From assembly GCA_034522055.1 (NCBI GenBank), contig JAXHLS010000002.1, forward strand, positions 1,612,001 through 1,676,000: a DNA stretch of 64,000 nucleotides, in the 5' to 3' direction. The notes beneath the pieces were generated by a model, which was not told where the DNA came from, ran no database searches, and worked only from the letters and a program-made list of their open reading frames with translations. Origin of the DNA: Gammaproteobacteria bacterium (GTDB taxonomy: Bacteria; Pseudomonadota; Gammaproteobacteria; JAABTG01). How positions within the stretch are numbered: the stretch's first letter is position 1; each line of letters starts with the position of its first letter. Below, one piece after another: positions 1 to 8,580 of this stretch. Both the position numbers and the translations under genes were made by a program.

Positions 1-459
1 CCAGTCGGCGTCGGCCACGAAATCCGGGTGGATGGTCACGTCCCGGCGCCGGGGTTCGGGTTCCACGATGTCCACCGCCGTGGGGTGTCCCTCGTTGGCC
101 CAGGCATGAAGGCCGCCGTTCAAGAGGGACCAGCGGTGATGGCCCACCGCATCCAGGGTCCACAACAGGCGTCCGGCCTTGCCGCCGCCCTCGTCGTCGT
201 AGGCCACCACGTGGGTGTCGGGGGTGACCGCCAGGGTGGACATCACCGCCGTCAGGTGCTCGGCGTCGGGCAGCAGGCCGGCCACCGGGGGCCGGGCGGC
301 CACCAGGGCGCCGTAATCCAGGTACATGGCGCCGGGCACGTGAAGCTGCTGATGGACCTCGGGACGGGACAGATCCACCACCAGCAGGTGGGGCGTGCCG
401 AGGTTGGATTCGAGTTCCCCGGGCTCGACGATGAGGGGCAGGGCGGGTGCGGTTTCCAT
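1..459 (-). CDS. Two-domain rhodanese sulfurtransferase, N-terminal part
   Basis: The 153 codons inside the window translate to a rhodanese fold running off the left edge. Visible hallmarks are VVDLSRPEVH near residue 29, HVPGAMYLDY near residue 43, VVAYDDEGG near residue 87 and LNGGLHAWANEG near residue 115. These match the N-terminal, non-catalytic repeat of thiosulfate or 3-mercaptopyruvate sulfurtransferases (SseA/TST type). The catalytic Cys loop of such proteins lies in the second repeat, which is outside the window, so activity cannot be judged. The start is the ATG preceding ETAPALPL. The gene diverges from the hydrogenase operon. A sulfane-sulfur carrier is plausible in an organism that also has Sox genes, but that link is inference. 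Confidence 0.85.
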   Translation of the reverse strand, partial: METAPALPLIVEPGELESNLGTPHLLVVDLSRPEVHQQLHVPGAMYLDYGALVAARPPVAGLLPDAEHLTAVMSTLAVTPDTHVVAYDDEGGGKAGRLLWTLDAVGHHRWSLLNGGLHAWANEGHPTAVDIVEPEPRRRDVTIHPDFVADADW

Positions 460-481
460 CCCTACAGCATAACGCGACCGG

Positions 482-589
482 CCCTGCTGAACAGGGGGTG
501 GTGGTGGGGGAGATTGCGGGCCGCCCGCCCCCACCCGCAGCTGACCTGGAACAGGGTTGACCGCCACCGGGAAGCTATACTCTCTTCTT
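482..589 (+). promoter_or_regulatory. hox operon upstream region with -10-like box and inverted repeats
   Basis: A TATACT hexamer at 576-581 resembles a sigma-70 -10 box and ends 8 nt before the hoxF ATG. No -35 hexamer lies 16-18 nt upstream; TTGACC at 557-562 is only 13 nt away. An inverted repeat CCCTG-n5-CAGGG lies at 482-496, and a related CCTG-n3-CAGG at 545-555. They share the core GAACAGGG and could form an operator pair. No sigma-54 -24/-12 element is seen, although some hox operons use one. The function is inferred from position. Confidence 0.4.
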
Positions 590-2473
590 ATGTCCACCGA
601 CTCCCTCACGGTCGCAGCCGCCGCGGCCCTCGATGCCATCCTCGAGCGCCATGGCCGGCGCCCGGAACAACTCCTGCAGGTCCTGCGGGAGATCCAGGAA
701 CACGCGGGCCACGTGCCGGACGCGGCTCAGCTCCGGATCGCCCGCGCCCTCGGCCTGCCCCTGAGCCGGGTACGCGGGGTCATCGGCTTCTATGCCTTCC
801 TGTCGCCCGTGCCCTGGGGCCGTTACCGGGTGCTGTTCTCCGACAACATCACCGACCGCATGCAGGGCAACTTGGAACTGCTGGACCACCTGTGCCGGCG
901 CCTGCTGCTGGAGCCCGGCCGCATGTCCGAGGACGGCCTGGTGTCGGTGGATACCACCTCGTGCACCGGCCTGTGCGACCAGGGCCCGGGCCTGCTGGTG
1001 AACGGCTGGGCCATCCCGGGGATCAGCCGCGAGCGCCTGGATGTCATCGCCGACCTGATCCTGGAAGGGCGGCCCGTGACGGCATGGCCGGCGGAGCTGT
1101 TCGCCATCGCCGACAACGTGCGCCGCGCCGGCATGCTGCTGGACAACGACCTGCGCCCCGGCGACGCCCTGCGGGCCGCCCTGGCGCGGGGCGACCTGTC
1201 CGAGGTGGAGCAGGCCGCCAACACCCGCTCCTGGCGGGAGGCCAACATGGCCCCACCCCAGGGCCCCGTGGCCACCCTGAACGAGATCCGTGCCGCCAAC
1301 CTGCGCGGCCGGGGCGGTGCCGGCTTCACTACCGCCTACAAATGGGAGTCCTGCCGCAACGCCCAGGGCGAGCAGCGCTACGTGGTGTGCAACGCCGACG
1401 AGGGAGAGCCCGGCACCTTCAAGGACCGGGTGTTGCTGGCGAGCCACGCCGACCTGGTGTTCGAGGGCATGACCGTGTGCGCCTACGTGGTGGGCGCCGG
1501 CCGGGGCTTCCTGTACCTGCGGGGCGAGTATCGCTACCTGCTGGAGCCCCTGGAGGCGGTGCTGACACGCCGCCGCCGTGACGGCCTGCTGGGAAAGGAC
1601 ATCCTCGGCATCCCCGGGTTCAGCTTCGACATCGACATCCACCTGGGGGCCGGGGCCTATGTATGCGGGGAGGAATCGGCCCTCATCGAGTCCCTGGAGG
1701 GCAAGCGGGGGATCCCCCGCAACCGCCCCCCCTACCCGGTGACCCACGGCTATCTCAAGCACCCCACCACGGTGAACAACGTGGAGACCTTCTGCGCCGC
1801 CGCCCTCATCGCCGCCCGCGGCGGCGAGTGGTACCGTGCCACCGGCACCGCCAAGTCCGCCGGCACCAAGCTGATGTCGGTGGCCGGCGACTGTGCCCTC
1901 CCCGGCATCTACGAGGTCCCCTTCGGCACCACGGTGGCGGAGCTGCTGGAGATGGCCGGGGCCGAACATACCCAGGCGGTGCAGATCAGCGGCCCCTCGG
2001 GCACCTGCATCGGGGTCGACGAGTTCCAGCGCCGCATCGCCTTCGAGGACCTGGCCACCGCCGGCGCCTTCACCATCTTCGACGATTCCCGCGACATGTT
2101 CGAGGTGGCCCGCAACTATGCCCACTTCTTCGCCCACGAGTCCTGTGGCTTCTGCACCCCCTGCCGGGTGGGCACCGCCATCCTCAAGGCCACCATGGAC
2201 AAGATCCACGAGGGCCGCGGCGCGCCCTGCGACCTCCATGAGATCGCGCAGCTGGACGATGTGCTGCATCAGAGCGCCCACTGCGGCCTCGGCCACACCG
2301 CCTGCAATCCGACCCTGGATACCCTCAAGCGCTTCCGGCCCGTCTACGACCGCCACCTCGATCACCTGGATTTCGAACCGGCCTTCGACCTCGACGGCGC
2401 ACTGCGCCGGGCCCGCCAGATGACGGGTCGCGACGATGCCGATGCCCACTTGGACGGGGAGCCCGCGCCATGA
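590..2473 (+). CDS. hoxF: NAD-reducing hydrogenase diaphorase subunit HoxF
   Basis: This is the flavoprotein that exchanges electrons between NAD(H) and the iron-sulfur chain of a cytoplasmic group 3d [NiFe]-hydrogenase. It is a NuoE-NuoF fusion of 627 residues, close to the usual HoxF length of about 600. The NuoE-like part (about 1-180) keeps only the CTGLC pair (Cys125, Cys129); the other two NuoE cluster cysteines are absent, the segment reading FSDNITDRM as I recall for other HoxF proteins. The NuoF-like part has GRGGAGF (about 240), CNADEGEPGTF (FMN site), GAGAYVCGEESALIES (NADH site) and the 4Fe-4S set CGFCTPC with a distal Cys near 572. The ATG at 590 was chosen; a TTG eleven codons upstream is in frame, and neither has a good ribosome site. 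The stop overlaps hoxU by ATGA. Confidence 0.95.
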   Translation: MSTDSLTVAAAAALDAILERHGRRPEQLLQVLREIQEHAGHVPDAAQLRIARALGLPLSRVRGVIGFYAFLSPVPWGRYRVLFSDNITDRMQGNLELLDHLCRRLLLEPGRMSEDGLVSVDTTSCTGLCDQGPGLLVNGWAIPGISRERLDVIADLILEGRPVTAWPAELFAIADNVRRAGMLLDNDLRPGDALRAALARGDLSEVEQAANTRSWREANMAPPQGPVATLNEIRAANLRGRGGAGFTTAYKWESCRNAQGEQRYVVCNADEGEPGTFKDRVLLASHADLVFEGMTVCAYVVGAGRGFLYLRGEYRYLLEPLEAVLTRRRRDGLLGKDILGIPGFSFDIDIHLGAGAYVCGEESALIESLEGKRGIPRNRPPYPVTHGYLKHPTTVNNVETFCAAALIAARGGEWYRATGTAKSAGTKLMSVAGDCALPGIYEVPFGTTVAELLEMAGAEHTQAVQISGPSGTCIGVDEFQRRIAFEDLATAGAFTIFDDSRDMFEVARNYAHFFAHESCGFCTPCRVGTAILKATMDKIHEGRGAPCDLHEIAQLDDVLHQSAHCGLGHTACNPTLDTLKRFRPVYDRHLDHLDFEPAFDLDGALRRARQMTGRDDADAHLDGEPAP

Positions 2474-3210
2474 CCGATCAGCCCACCTTCACCCTGGACG
2501 GCGAGGAGATCCCCTTCGCGGAGGGGCAGACCGTGCTGCAGGCGGCCCTGACCGCCGACGTCTACATCCCCCACCTGTGCTACCACCCGGAGTTCAAGCC
2601 CCACGGCAGCTGCAAGGTGTGCACCATCCGCGCCGACGGCCGCAACGCGGCCGCCTGTACGCTGCCGGCGCGGGCCGGCATGGCGGTGGAGAGCGCCAGC
2701 GATGCCCTCAACGGCCTGCGCAAGGTCCTGGTGCAGATGCTGTTCGCCGAGGGCAACCACTTCTGTCCCGCCTGCGAGGCGAGCGGCGACTGCCAGCTCC
2801 AGGCCCTGGGCTACGACCTGCAGGTGACCACCGCCGGCTTCCGCCACTTCTATCCGGTGCGGCCGGTGGACGCCTCCCATCCCGAGCTGTGGCTGGACTT
2901 CAACCGCTGCATCCTGTGCGAGCTGTGCGTGCGTGCCTCCAACGAGGTGGATGGCAAGTCGGTGTTCGGGCTGTCGGGCCGCGGCGCCGGCAAGCACCTC
3001 ATCGTCAACGCCCTGTCGGGGCGCCTGGCGGATACCGACATCGCCGTCACCGACAAGGCGGTGGAGGTCTGCCCGGTGGGCGTCATCCTCAAGAAGCGCG
3101 ACGGCTTCGCCGTGCCCATCGGCCAACGCCGCTTCGACCGGAGCCCCATCAGCGCCCAGGCCGCCCGCGACGCACCGCGCGCGGCCCGCGGGTCCAAGGA
3201 GGACGCCTGA
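2470..3210 (+). CDS. hoxU: NAD-reducing hydrogenase iron-sulfur subunit HoxU
   Basis: This small electron-transfer subunit is homologous to the N-terminus of NuoG and links HoxF to the hydrogenase dimer. Its 246 residues contain a plant-type 2Fe-2S domain (Cys37, Cys48, Cys51, Cys63), then a His-plus-three-Cys 4Fe-4S site (HFCPACEASGDC, about residues 97-108), then a CILCELC motif near residue 147 with a late Cys in EVCPVG. Length and cluster order match HoxU. The start ATG overlaps the hoxF stop, implying translational coupling. The mature enzyme is soluble in the cytoplasm. Confidence 0.95.
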   Translation: MTDQPTFTLDGEEIPFAEGQTVLQAALTADVYIPHLCYHPEFKPHGSCKVCTIRADGRNAAACTLPARAGMAVESASDALNGLRKVLVQMLFAEGNHFCPACEASGDCQLQALGYDLQVTTAGFRHFYPVRPVDASHPELWLDFNRCILCELCVRASNEVDGKSVFGLSGRGAGKHLIVNALSGRLADTDIAVTDKAVEVCPVGVILKKRDGFAVPIGQRRFDRSPISAQAARDAPRAARGSKEDA

Positions 3211-3211
3211 C

Positions 3212-3757
3212 ATGACCGGCAAGACCAAGTTCAAGGTGGCCACCACCTCCCTGGCCGGCTGCTTCGGCTGCCATATGTCTTTCCTCGACATCGACGAGCG
3301 GTTGTTCGAGCTGCTGGAGCATATCGAGTTCGACCGCAGCCCCTTCACCGACATCAAGACCGTCGGCCCCTGCGACTTCGGCATCATCGAGGGCGGCGTG
3401 TGCAACGCGGAGAACGTCCACGTGCTGCGGGAGTTCCGCCGCCGCTGCAAGACCCTGGTCGCCATCGGCGCGTGCGCCATCACCGGCGGCCTGCCGGCCC
3501 AGCGCAACCACCTGGACCTGGCCGACTGCCTGCGGGAGGTGTACCAGACCGAGCCGGGGACCGAGGGTGGCCGCATCCCGGACGACCCCGAGCTGCCCCT
3601 GCCCCTGGACAAGGTCCACCCCATCCACGAGGTGGTGCGGGTGGACTATTTCATCCCCGGCTGCCCGCCGTCGGCCGACACCATCTGGAAGTTCTTCAAC
3701 GACCTGCTGGCGGGCCGCACCCCCACCTACCCCCACGGTCTGATCCGCTACGACTGA
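3212..3757 (+). CDS. hoxY: NAD-reducing hydrogenase small subunit HoxY
   Basis: This 181-residue small subunit carries the proximal 4Fe-4S cluster. CFGCHMS (Cys17, Cys20), IGACAITGG and FIPGCPPSADT supply the four conserved cysteines, and there is no Tat signal, as expected for a cytoplasmic group 3d enzyme. The ATG one base after the hoxU stop is preceded by a strong AAGGAGGA at about 3195-3203. It partners with HoxH, encoded 14 bases downstream. Confidence 0.96.
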   Translation: MTGKTKFKVATTSLAGCFGCHMSFLDIDERLFELLEHIEFDRSPFTDIKTVGPCDFGIIEGGVCNAENVHVLREFRRRCKTLVAIGACAITGGLPAQRNHLDLADCLREVYQTEPGTEGGRIPDDPELPLPLDKVHPIHEVVRVDYFIPGCPPSADTIWKFFNDLLAGRTPTYPHGLIRYD

Positions 3758-3771
3758 GCCGAGGTGAACCC

Positions 3772-5250
3772 ATGAGTTTCGAGCTGGAAAGCGCCCCACA
3801 CCCCGAGCAGCTGCGCCGCGTGGCCATCGAGCCCGTGTCCCGGGTGGAGGGCCACGGCAAGGTCACGCTGCTGCTGGATGACCACAACCGGGTGCAGCAG
3901 GCCCGACTGCACATCGTGGAATTCCGGGGCTTCGAGAAATTCATCCAGGGGCGGCCCTACTGGGAGGTCCCCGTGCTGGTGCAGCGGCTGTGCGGGATCT
4001 GCCCCGTGAGCCATCACCTGGCGGCGGCCAAGGCCATGGACCAGATAGTCGGGGCCACGCGCCTCACGCCCACCGCCGAGCGCCTGCGCCGCCTCATGCA
4101 CTACGGCCAGATCCTCCAGTCCCACGCCCTGCACTTCTTCCACCTGTCGTCACCCGACCTGCTGTTCGGCTTCGACTCGGAGGTGGCCCGGCGCAACATC
4201 GTGGGGGTGGCCGCCGCCCACCCGGACATCGCACGCCAGGGCGTGCTACTGCGCAAGTTCGGCCAGGAGGTGATCCGGGTGACCGCCGGCAAGCGCGTCC
4301 ACGGCACCAGCGCCATCCCCGGCGGGGTCAACAAGACCCTCACGGTGGCGGAGCGGGACACCCTGCTCAAGGGCGTCTACGACGCCATCAAGTGGAGCCG
4401 TGAGGCGGTGCACATGGCGCGGCGCCTGTTCGAGCAGGATCCCGACACCTTCAACGGCTTCGGCCGTTTCGACGCCCATGCCCTGGGGCTGGTACGCGCC
4501 GACGGCGCCATGGACCTCTACCATGGCGGCCTGCGCGCCCGCACCATGGCCGGCGATACTCTCTTCGACCACGTGGACTACAACCGTTACTGGGACTACA
4601 TCCGCGAACAGGTCAAGCCCTGGTCCTACATGAAGTTCCCGTATCTGCGCAGCCTCGGCCCCGATGCCGGCTGGTACCGCGTCGGTCCCCTCGCCCGCGT
4701 CGCCCTGTGCGATTTCATACCCAGCCCCTTCGCCGAGCGCGAGCGCAAGGAGTTCCTCGCCTACGACGGCGGGCGCGCGGCCGGCGCCACCCTGGGCTAC
4801 CACTGGGCGCGCATGATCGAGATGCTCCACGCCGCCGAGGTGATCAAGGATCTGCTCCACGACGACGCCGTCCTGGGCACCGAACTGCGGGCACAGGGCG
4901 AGCGCCAGGCTCGCGGTGTGGGGGTGATCGAGGCCCCCCGCGGCACCCTGATCCACCACTACCGGGTGAACGAGGAGGACCTGGTGGTGCGGGCCAACCT
5001 CATTGTCTCCACCACCCACAACAACCACGCCATGAACGCCGCCATCCGCCAGGTGGCGAGGACCTACTTCGACGGCCGCGAGCTCACCGAGGGCCTGCTG
5101 AACCACATCGAGGTGGCCATCCGCGCCTTCGATCCCTGCCTCTCCTGTGCCACCCACGCCCTCGGCCGCATGCCCCTGGAAGTGACCCTGGTGGATGCCG
5201 GCGGCAACACGGTGGGCCGGGCCCTGCGCCACCACGGGGAGGCCTGTTGA
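3772..5250 (+). CDS. hoxH: NAD-reducing [NiFe]-hydrogenase large subunit HoxH
   Basis: This catalytic subunit (492 residues) binds the Ni-Fe(CN)2CO centre. The L1 motif RLCGICP contains Cys74 and Cys77, and the L2 motif DPCLSCATH contains Cys456 and Cys459. All four ligands are cysteines, so it is not a selenocysteine form. After His462 come 30 residues of the kind removed by a maturation endopeptidase once Ni is inserted, which fits the protease gene immediately downstream. The RVEGH motif near the N-terminus is also intact. GAGGTGA precedes the ATG. The window contains no hyp genes for metallocentre assembly, so these must lie elsewhere if the enzyme is active. Confidence 0.97.
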   Translation: MSFELESAPHPEQLRRVAIEPVSRVEGHGKVTLLLDDHNRVQQARLHIVEFRGFEKFIQGRPYWEVPVLVQRLCGICPVSHHLAAAKAMDQIVGATRLTPTAERLRRLMHYGQILQSHALHFFHLSSPDLLFGFDSEVARRNIVGVAAAHPDIARQGVLLRKFGQEVIRVTAGKRVHGTSAIPGGVNKTLTVAERDTLLKGVYDAIKWSREAVHMARRLFEQDPDTFNGFGRFDAHALGLVRADGAMDLYHGGLRARTMAGDTLFDHVDYNRYWDYIREQVKPWSYMKFPYLRSLGPDAGWYRVGPLARVALCDFIPSPFAERERKEFLAYDGGRAAGATLGYHWARMIEMLHAAEVIKDLLHDDAVLGTELRAQGERQARGVGVIEAPRGTLIHHYRVNEEDLVVRANLIVSTTHNNHAMNAAIRQVARTYFDGRELTEGLLNHIEVAIRAFDPCLSCATHALGRMPLEVTLVDAGGNTVGRALRHHGEAC

Positions 5251-5729
5251 CGGCACCCCGCCTGGTCATCGGCATCGGCAACCCCAGCCGCGGCGATGAT
5301 GCCCTCGGTCCCGCCTGCATCGAGGGCCTGGAGGCCCTGGCCCCGCCCCACACCGAGCTGTTGACGGACTTCCAGCTCCAGGTGGAGTACCTGCTGGACC
5401 TCGCCGGTCGCCGGGAGGTGATCTTCGTGGATGCCGACGCCGCGGGCCCGGCGCCCTTTCGCTTCGCCCCCGTGGCCGCCAGCGGCGGGCCCGCCTGCAC
5501 CACCCACGCCGTGCCCCCCGGCGATATCCTCGCCGCCTACCACCGGCACTACGGCACGCCGCCCCCGGCGAGCCACGTCCTGGCCATCCGCGGTTACTGC
5601 TTCGACCTGGGCGCACCCCTGTCGGGGGCGGCCGCCGCCAACCTCGAGGCCGCCCTGGCCTTCCTGGCCCAGCGCCTCGCCGCCGACCCCGGCACGGACA
5701 CGGCCGCCGCCCCTCAGGGCCCCCGGTAG
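5247..5729 (+). CDS. hoxW: Hydrogenase maturation endopeptidase HoxW
   Basis: This peptidase of the HyaD/HybD/HoxW family is expected to remove the C-terminal tail of HoxH. GIGNPSRGDDALG at the N-terminus contains the family's Ni-sensing Asp, VIFVDAD supplies the second acidic site, and SHVLAIRGY supplies the His. The predicted product has 160 residues, normal for the family. The only sensible start is TTG at 5247, which overlaps the hoxH stop (TTGA) and is preceded by GGGGAGG at 5235-5241. It closes the operon; its last 16 bases overlap the end of the convergent gene on the other strand. Confidence 0.9.
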   Translation: MTAPRLVIGIGNPSRGDDALGPACIEGLEALAPPHTELLTDFQLQVEYLLDLAGRREVIFVDADAAGPAPFRFAPVAASGGPACTTHAVPPGDILAAYHRHYGTPPPASHVLAIRGYCFDLGAPLSGAAAANLEAALAFLAQRLAADPGTDTAAAPQGPR

Positions 5730-6100
5730 ACCACCCGCAGGGAGACGGCCCGCGCCGGCAACGGGCCGAGGTCCACCTCGAAGCGGCCCCGCTGGGTATG
5801 GCGGGCCGGCGTCTCCCGCCTCACTTCTCCATGGCCCGCGGCGAGCACGGCCCCGGCGCCATCCAACACCTCCACCCGCACCCGGCCCGCCAGGCGCCGC
5901 CCGGGATGAACGGCGGCCGCCCTGATGCCGCCACTGACGCGGATCCCGGCCTCCTCCGGCACCACCCGGACATCGTAGGGCGTACCCCACACCGTTGTCG
6001 CCACCGCCACGGATGGCAGCGCGGGCGTCCCGGCCATGGCGTTTGAGACCACCATCAGGGCCGCCGCGATCAACCAGCCGACTGCACACCATCTTTTCAT
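5714..6100 (-). CDS. Small secreted protein of unknown function
   Basis: The predicted 128-residue protein starts with a clear signal peptide (MKRWCAVGWLIAAALMVVSNAMAG, likely cleaved after the final Ala or Gly). A mature part of about 105 residues follows, rich in Val, Arg and Gly, with the alternating pattern of a beta-sandwich. I do not recognise the family. The ATG at 6100 was preferred to an upstream in-frame ATG because it begins the signal peptide and follows AGGTGT. The gene diverges from the RND efflux operon, which suggests a periplasmic accessory role, but this is only a positional guess. Its 3' end overlaps hoxW by 16 bases. Confidence 0.6.
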   Translation of the reverse strand: MKRWCAVGWLIAAALMVVSNAMAGTPALPSVAVATTVWGTPYDVRVVPEEAGIRVSGGIRAAAVHPGRRLAGRVRVEVLDGAGAVLAAGHGEVRRETPARHTQRGRFEVDLGPLPARAVSLRVVYRGP

Positions 6101-6274
6101 AACGACACCTCGACATGCGGTAACCACGGGCCCTCCGCGCCGGAGGATCCCATCAGGATCCCGAGCATAGCGTGGGGTAGCTGACCAAACCCTGAAGGCC
6201 GCCGTCAGCCTTTCGTCAGGTGGGTTGTGGCCGAATGTCGTCATCGTAACCACGCCCCCCACAGGAGAAACCAC
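6101..6274. promoter_or_regulatory. Divergent control region of the efflux operon
   Basis: This 174-bp gap separates the secreted-protein gene from the efflux operon. CTGACC, CCTGAAGG, CCGTCAG and TCGTCAGG fall within about 45 bp (6180-6223), and CCTGA and TCAGG form the arms of an imperfect dyad. Such clustered half-sites would suit an OmpR-family regulator such as the one encoded at the end of this cluster. No convincing -10/-35 pair was identified. AGGAGA at about 6262 is the ribosome site for the GTG start of the outer-membrane factor. Confidence 0.35.
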
Positions 6275-7495
6275 GTGTCACCATCACCCGCCAGCCCCAT
6301 GGCCCCCTGGGTCATCGCCCTGGTCCTGCTGTCGAATACCGGCGGAGCCGCGGCGGCGACCCTCGGCGAGGCGGTGACGGCGGCCTACGAGCGCCACCCC
6401 GAACGCGCTCTCGTGGACGCCCGGCAGGGCCTCGCGGCGGCCCTGGAGAACCGTGCCGACCAACCCTTCGCCGCCGATCCGGCATTCAACCTGCGTTACG
6501 ACACCGACGCCGTGGGCGCCGGCGATGGTTTCCGAGAGTGGGAGGGCGGCATCAACCTGCCCCTGTGGTGGCCCGGACAACGCGCCGCCCAAACCCAGGA
6601 GGCGGACCGCACCCGGGACACCGCCGCCGCCCTGGCGGCCGCTCAGCGCCTGGAAGTGGCCGGCGAGGTGCGGCAACGGCTGTGGGCGGTGGCCCTGGCC
6701 CGCGGTACCCACGCCGAGGCGGGCCGCGCCCTCGACAGCGCCCGCGGGCTCGAACGGGACGTCACCCGGCGTGTGGCGGCCGGCGAATTGGCCCGCCAGG
6801 ACCTGTTGCTGGCCCGCCAGGAGACCGCCGCCCGCGAGGACGCTTTGGAACAGGCCGCCAACCGTCTGGAACAAGCCGAAGGGCGTTTCCAGCGCTATAC
6901 GGGCATGGACGAGATCCCCGCGGCCCATGCCGAGATGGTGTCGCAGGATCGTGAGCTGGCGGACTCCCATCCCCGGCTGGTGCTGGCCGCGACCGCCCTG
7001 GAGCGGACACGGGCCCAGCGCCGGCGGGTGGCCGCGGAACGCCGTGCCCCCGCCGACTTGTGGCTGGGCGGAGTGAACAGCCGCGACGCCCGCGGCCAGG
7101 GTTTCGACTCATCCATCGCCGTGGAGATCACCGTGCCCTTCGGCATGGGCGCCCACAACGCCCCGGCCCTGGCGGCAGCGGAATCCGAGGTCACCCGCGC
7201 CGCGGCTGAGGCCAGGAGTCTCCGGCGCAGCTTGCGAGGCACCGCGGAGGCCGCCGCCCTGGAACTCGAGCGCACCCGCGTCGCATTGGATCGGGCCCGC
7301 CAGCGCCAGGATCTGGCCGCCGAGTTCCTGGACCTCAGACGCCGTGCCTTCGAACTCGGCGAGACGGACCTGGTGCGGTTGCTGCAGGCCCGGGCCGACG
7401 CCGTCACCGCCCATGGCCAACTGGAGACCCGGCGCCTGGAAGCGGGCCAGGCCGCCGCCCGCCTCAACCAAGCCCTGGGAGTGATACCCCGATGA
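6275..7495 (+). CDS. RND efflux outer-membrane factor (CzcC/CusC-TolC family)
   Basis: This outer-membrane channel protein completes the tripartite efflux pump encoded by the next two genes. The 406-residue product has a signal peptide ending in GGAAAA and then long, Ala-, Arg- and Glu-rich amphipathic helices in two similar halves, typical of the TolC/OEP family. It has no lipobox. The GTG at 6275 was chosen because AGGAGA lies 8 bases upstream. It overlaps the adaptor gene by ATGA. Confidence 0.88.
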   Translation: MSPSPASPMAPWVIALVLLSNTGGAAAATLGEAVTAAYERHPERALVDARQGLAAALENRADQPFAADPAFNLRYDTDAVGAGDGFREWEGGINLPLWWPGQRAAQTQEADRTRDTAAALAAAQRLEVAGEVRQRLWAVALARGTHAEAGRALDSARGLERDVTRRVAAGELARQDLLLARQETAAREDALEQAANRLEQAEGRFQRYTGMDEIPAAHAEMVSQDRELADSHPRLVLAATALERTRAQRRRVAAERRAPADLWLGGVNSRDARGQGFDSSIAVEITVPFGMGAHNAPALAAAESEVTRAAAEARSLRRSLRGTAEAAALELERTRVALDRARQRQDLAAEFLDLRRRAFELGETDLVRLLQARADAVTAHGQLETRRLEAGQAAARLNQALGVIPR

Positions 7496-8580
7496 GATCC
7501 CCTGTCGCCGCCCTGTTCCTCGCCCTGCCCCTGGGGGTCCTCGCCCAGGCCCCCGAATTGCTCGAACTGAGCCCGCAACAGACCCAGGCCTTCGGCATCG
7601 AGACCGTGGCCGTACAGCCCGTGGAGCATGCCCTGGGCCAGGACTATCCCGCGCAGGTAACGGTGCCCAACGCCCAGTTGCGGGTGGTGAGCACTCCTCT
7701 GGACGGCGTAGTGGAGGCCCTGCTGGTGGCCGAGGGTGAGACCGTGGCCCGGGACCAGCCCCTCGCCCGCATCCGCAGCAGCGAGCTGCTGGACCTGCAG
7801 ACCGCCTACCTGGAGACCCGCTCCCGACGCCTGCTCGCCGCCGAGACCCTGGAACGGGAGCGCCAGCTCCACAGCGAGGGCATCATCGCCCGGCGGCGGT
7901 TGCTGGAGTCCGAGGCCCGTCACCGCGAGCAACGCAACGCCGAGAAGCGGGATGAGCAGGCCCTGCACCTCGCCGGCATGACGGCCGAGGCCATCCGGGA
8001 GCTGGCCCGCAACCAGCGCCTCGATGCCACCCTGGAGGTCCGGGCCCCCCTCGACGGCGTGGTGTTGGAGCAACTGGCCACCGCCGGGCAGCGCCTCATG
8101 GCCGCCGATCCCCTGTACCGCATCGGCCATCTGTCGCCGCTGTGGGTGGAGATCCACGTCCCCCTGGAAGACCTGGGCGACGTGGCCCCCGGCAGCCGGG
8201 TGGAGCTGCCGGCCGAGGGCATCGATGCCCGGATCATCACCGTGGGACGCATGGTCCACGGCACCGATCAGGGGGTGCTGGTGCGGGCCGAGGTGACCCG
8301 TGGCAGCGAGCGGCTCCGTCCCGGCCAGTTCACCACGGCACGGCTGGCGCGTGAGGTCGGCGGCAACACCCTGCGGATACCCGCGGGCGCCGTGGTACGC
8401 CACGGCGGCGCCACCTACGTCTTCGCACGCCACGCCGGCGGCTTCCTGCCGGTGGCCGCCACCCTGGTGATGCAGGAGGGCGGTGATGCCTTGATCCGGG
8501 CCGCCCTGGAACCGGGGGCCGCCGTGGTGTCCCGCGGCACCGCGGCCCTCAAGGCGGCCTGGACCGGGGACGGCGAGTGA
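7492..8580 (+). CDS. RND efflux periplasmic adaptor (HlyD/CusB family)
   Basis: This membrane-fusion protein joins the inner-membrane pump to the outer-membrane channel. In 362 residues it shows a signal peptide (to about residue 19), a barrel-sandwich lipoyl-like half (VVSTPLDGVVEALLVAEGETV near 63), an alpha-helical hairpin (about 95-165), the second lipoyl half (VRAPLDGVVLEQLATAGQ) and a C-terminal beta-barrel. It lacks the Met-rich or His-rich N-terminal tail that some CusB and CzcB proteins use for metal capture, so the substrate cannot be assigned here. The stop overlaps the pump start. Confidence 0.9.
   Translation: MRSPVAALFLALPLGVLAQAPELLELSPQQTQAFGIETVAVQPVEHALGQDYPAQVTVPNAQLRVVSTPLDGVVEALLVAEGETVARDQPLARIRSSELLDLQTAYLETRSRRLLAAETLERERQLHSEGIIARRRLLESEARHREQRNAEKRDEQALHLAGMTAEAIRELARNQRLDATLEVRAPLDGVVLEQLATAGQRLMAADPLYRIGHLSPLWVEIHVPLEDLGDVAPGSRVELPAEGIDARIITVGRMVHGTDQGVLVRAEVTRGSERLRPGQFTTARLAREVGGNTLRIPAGAVVRHGGATYVFARHAGGFLPVAATLVMQEGGDALIRAALEPGAAVVSRGTAALKAAWTGDGE

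Noticed and set aside
482-589. Sigma-54 promoter for the hydrogenase operon
   Set aside because: No GG-n10-GC pair with the expected flanking bases was found upstream of hoxF.
575-2449. Very long antisense open frame opposite hoxF
   Set aside because: Its protein is low-complexity Gly/Val/His/Gln sequence without domains, a normal by-product of GC-rich codon use; hoxF on the other strand has all catalytic motifs.
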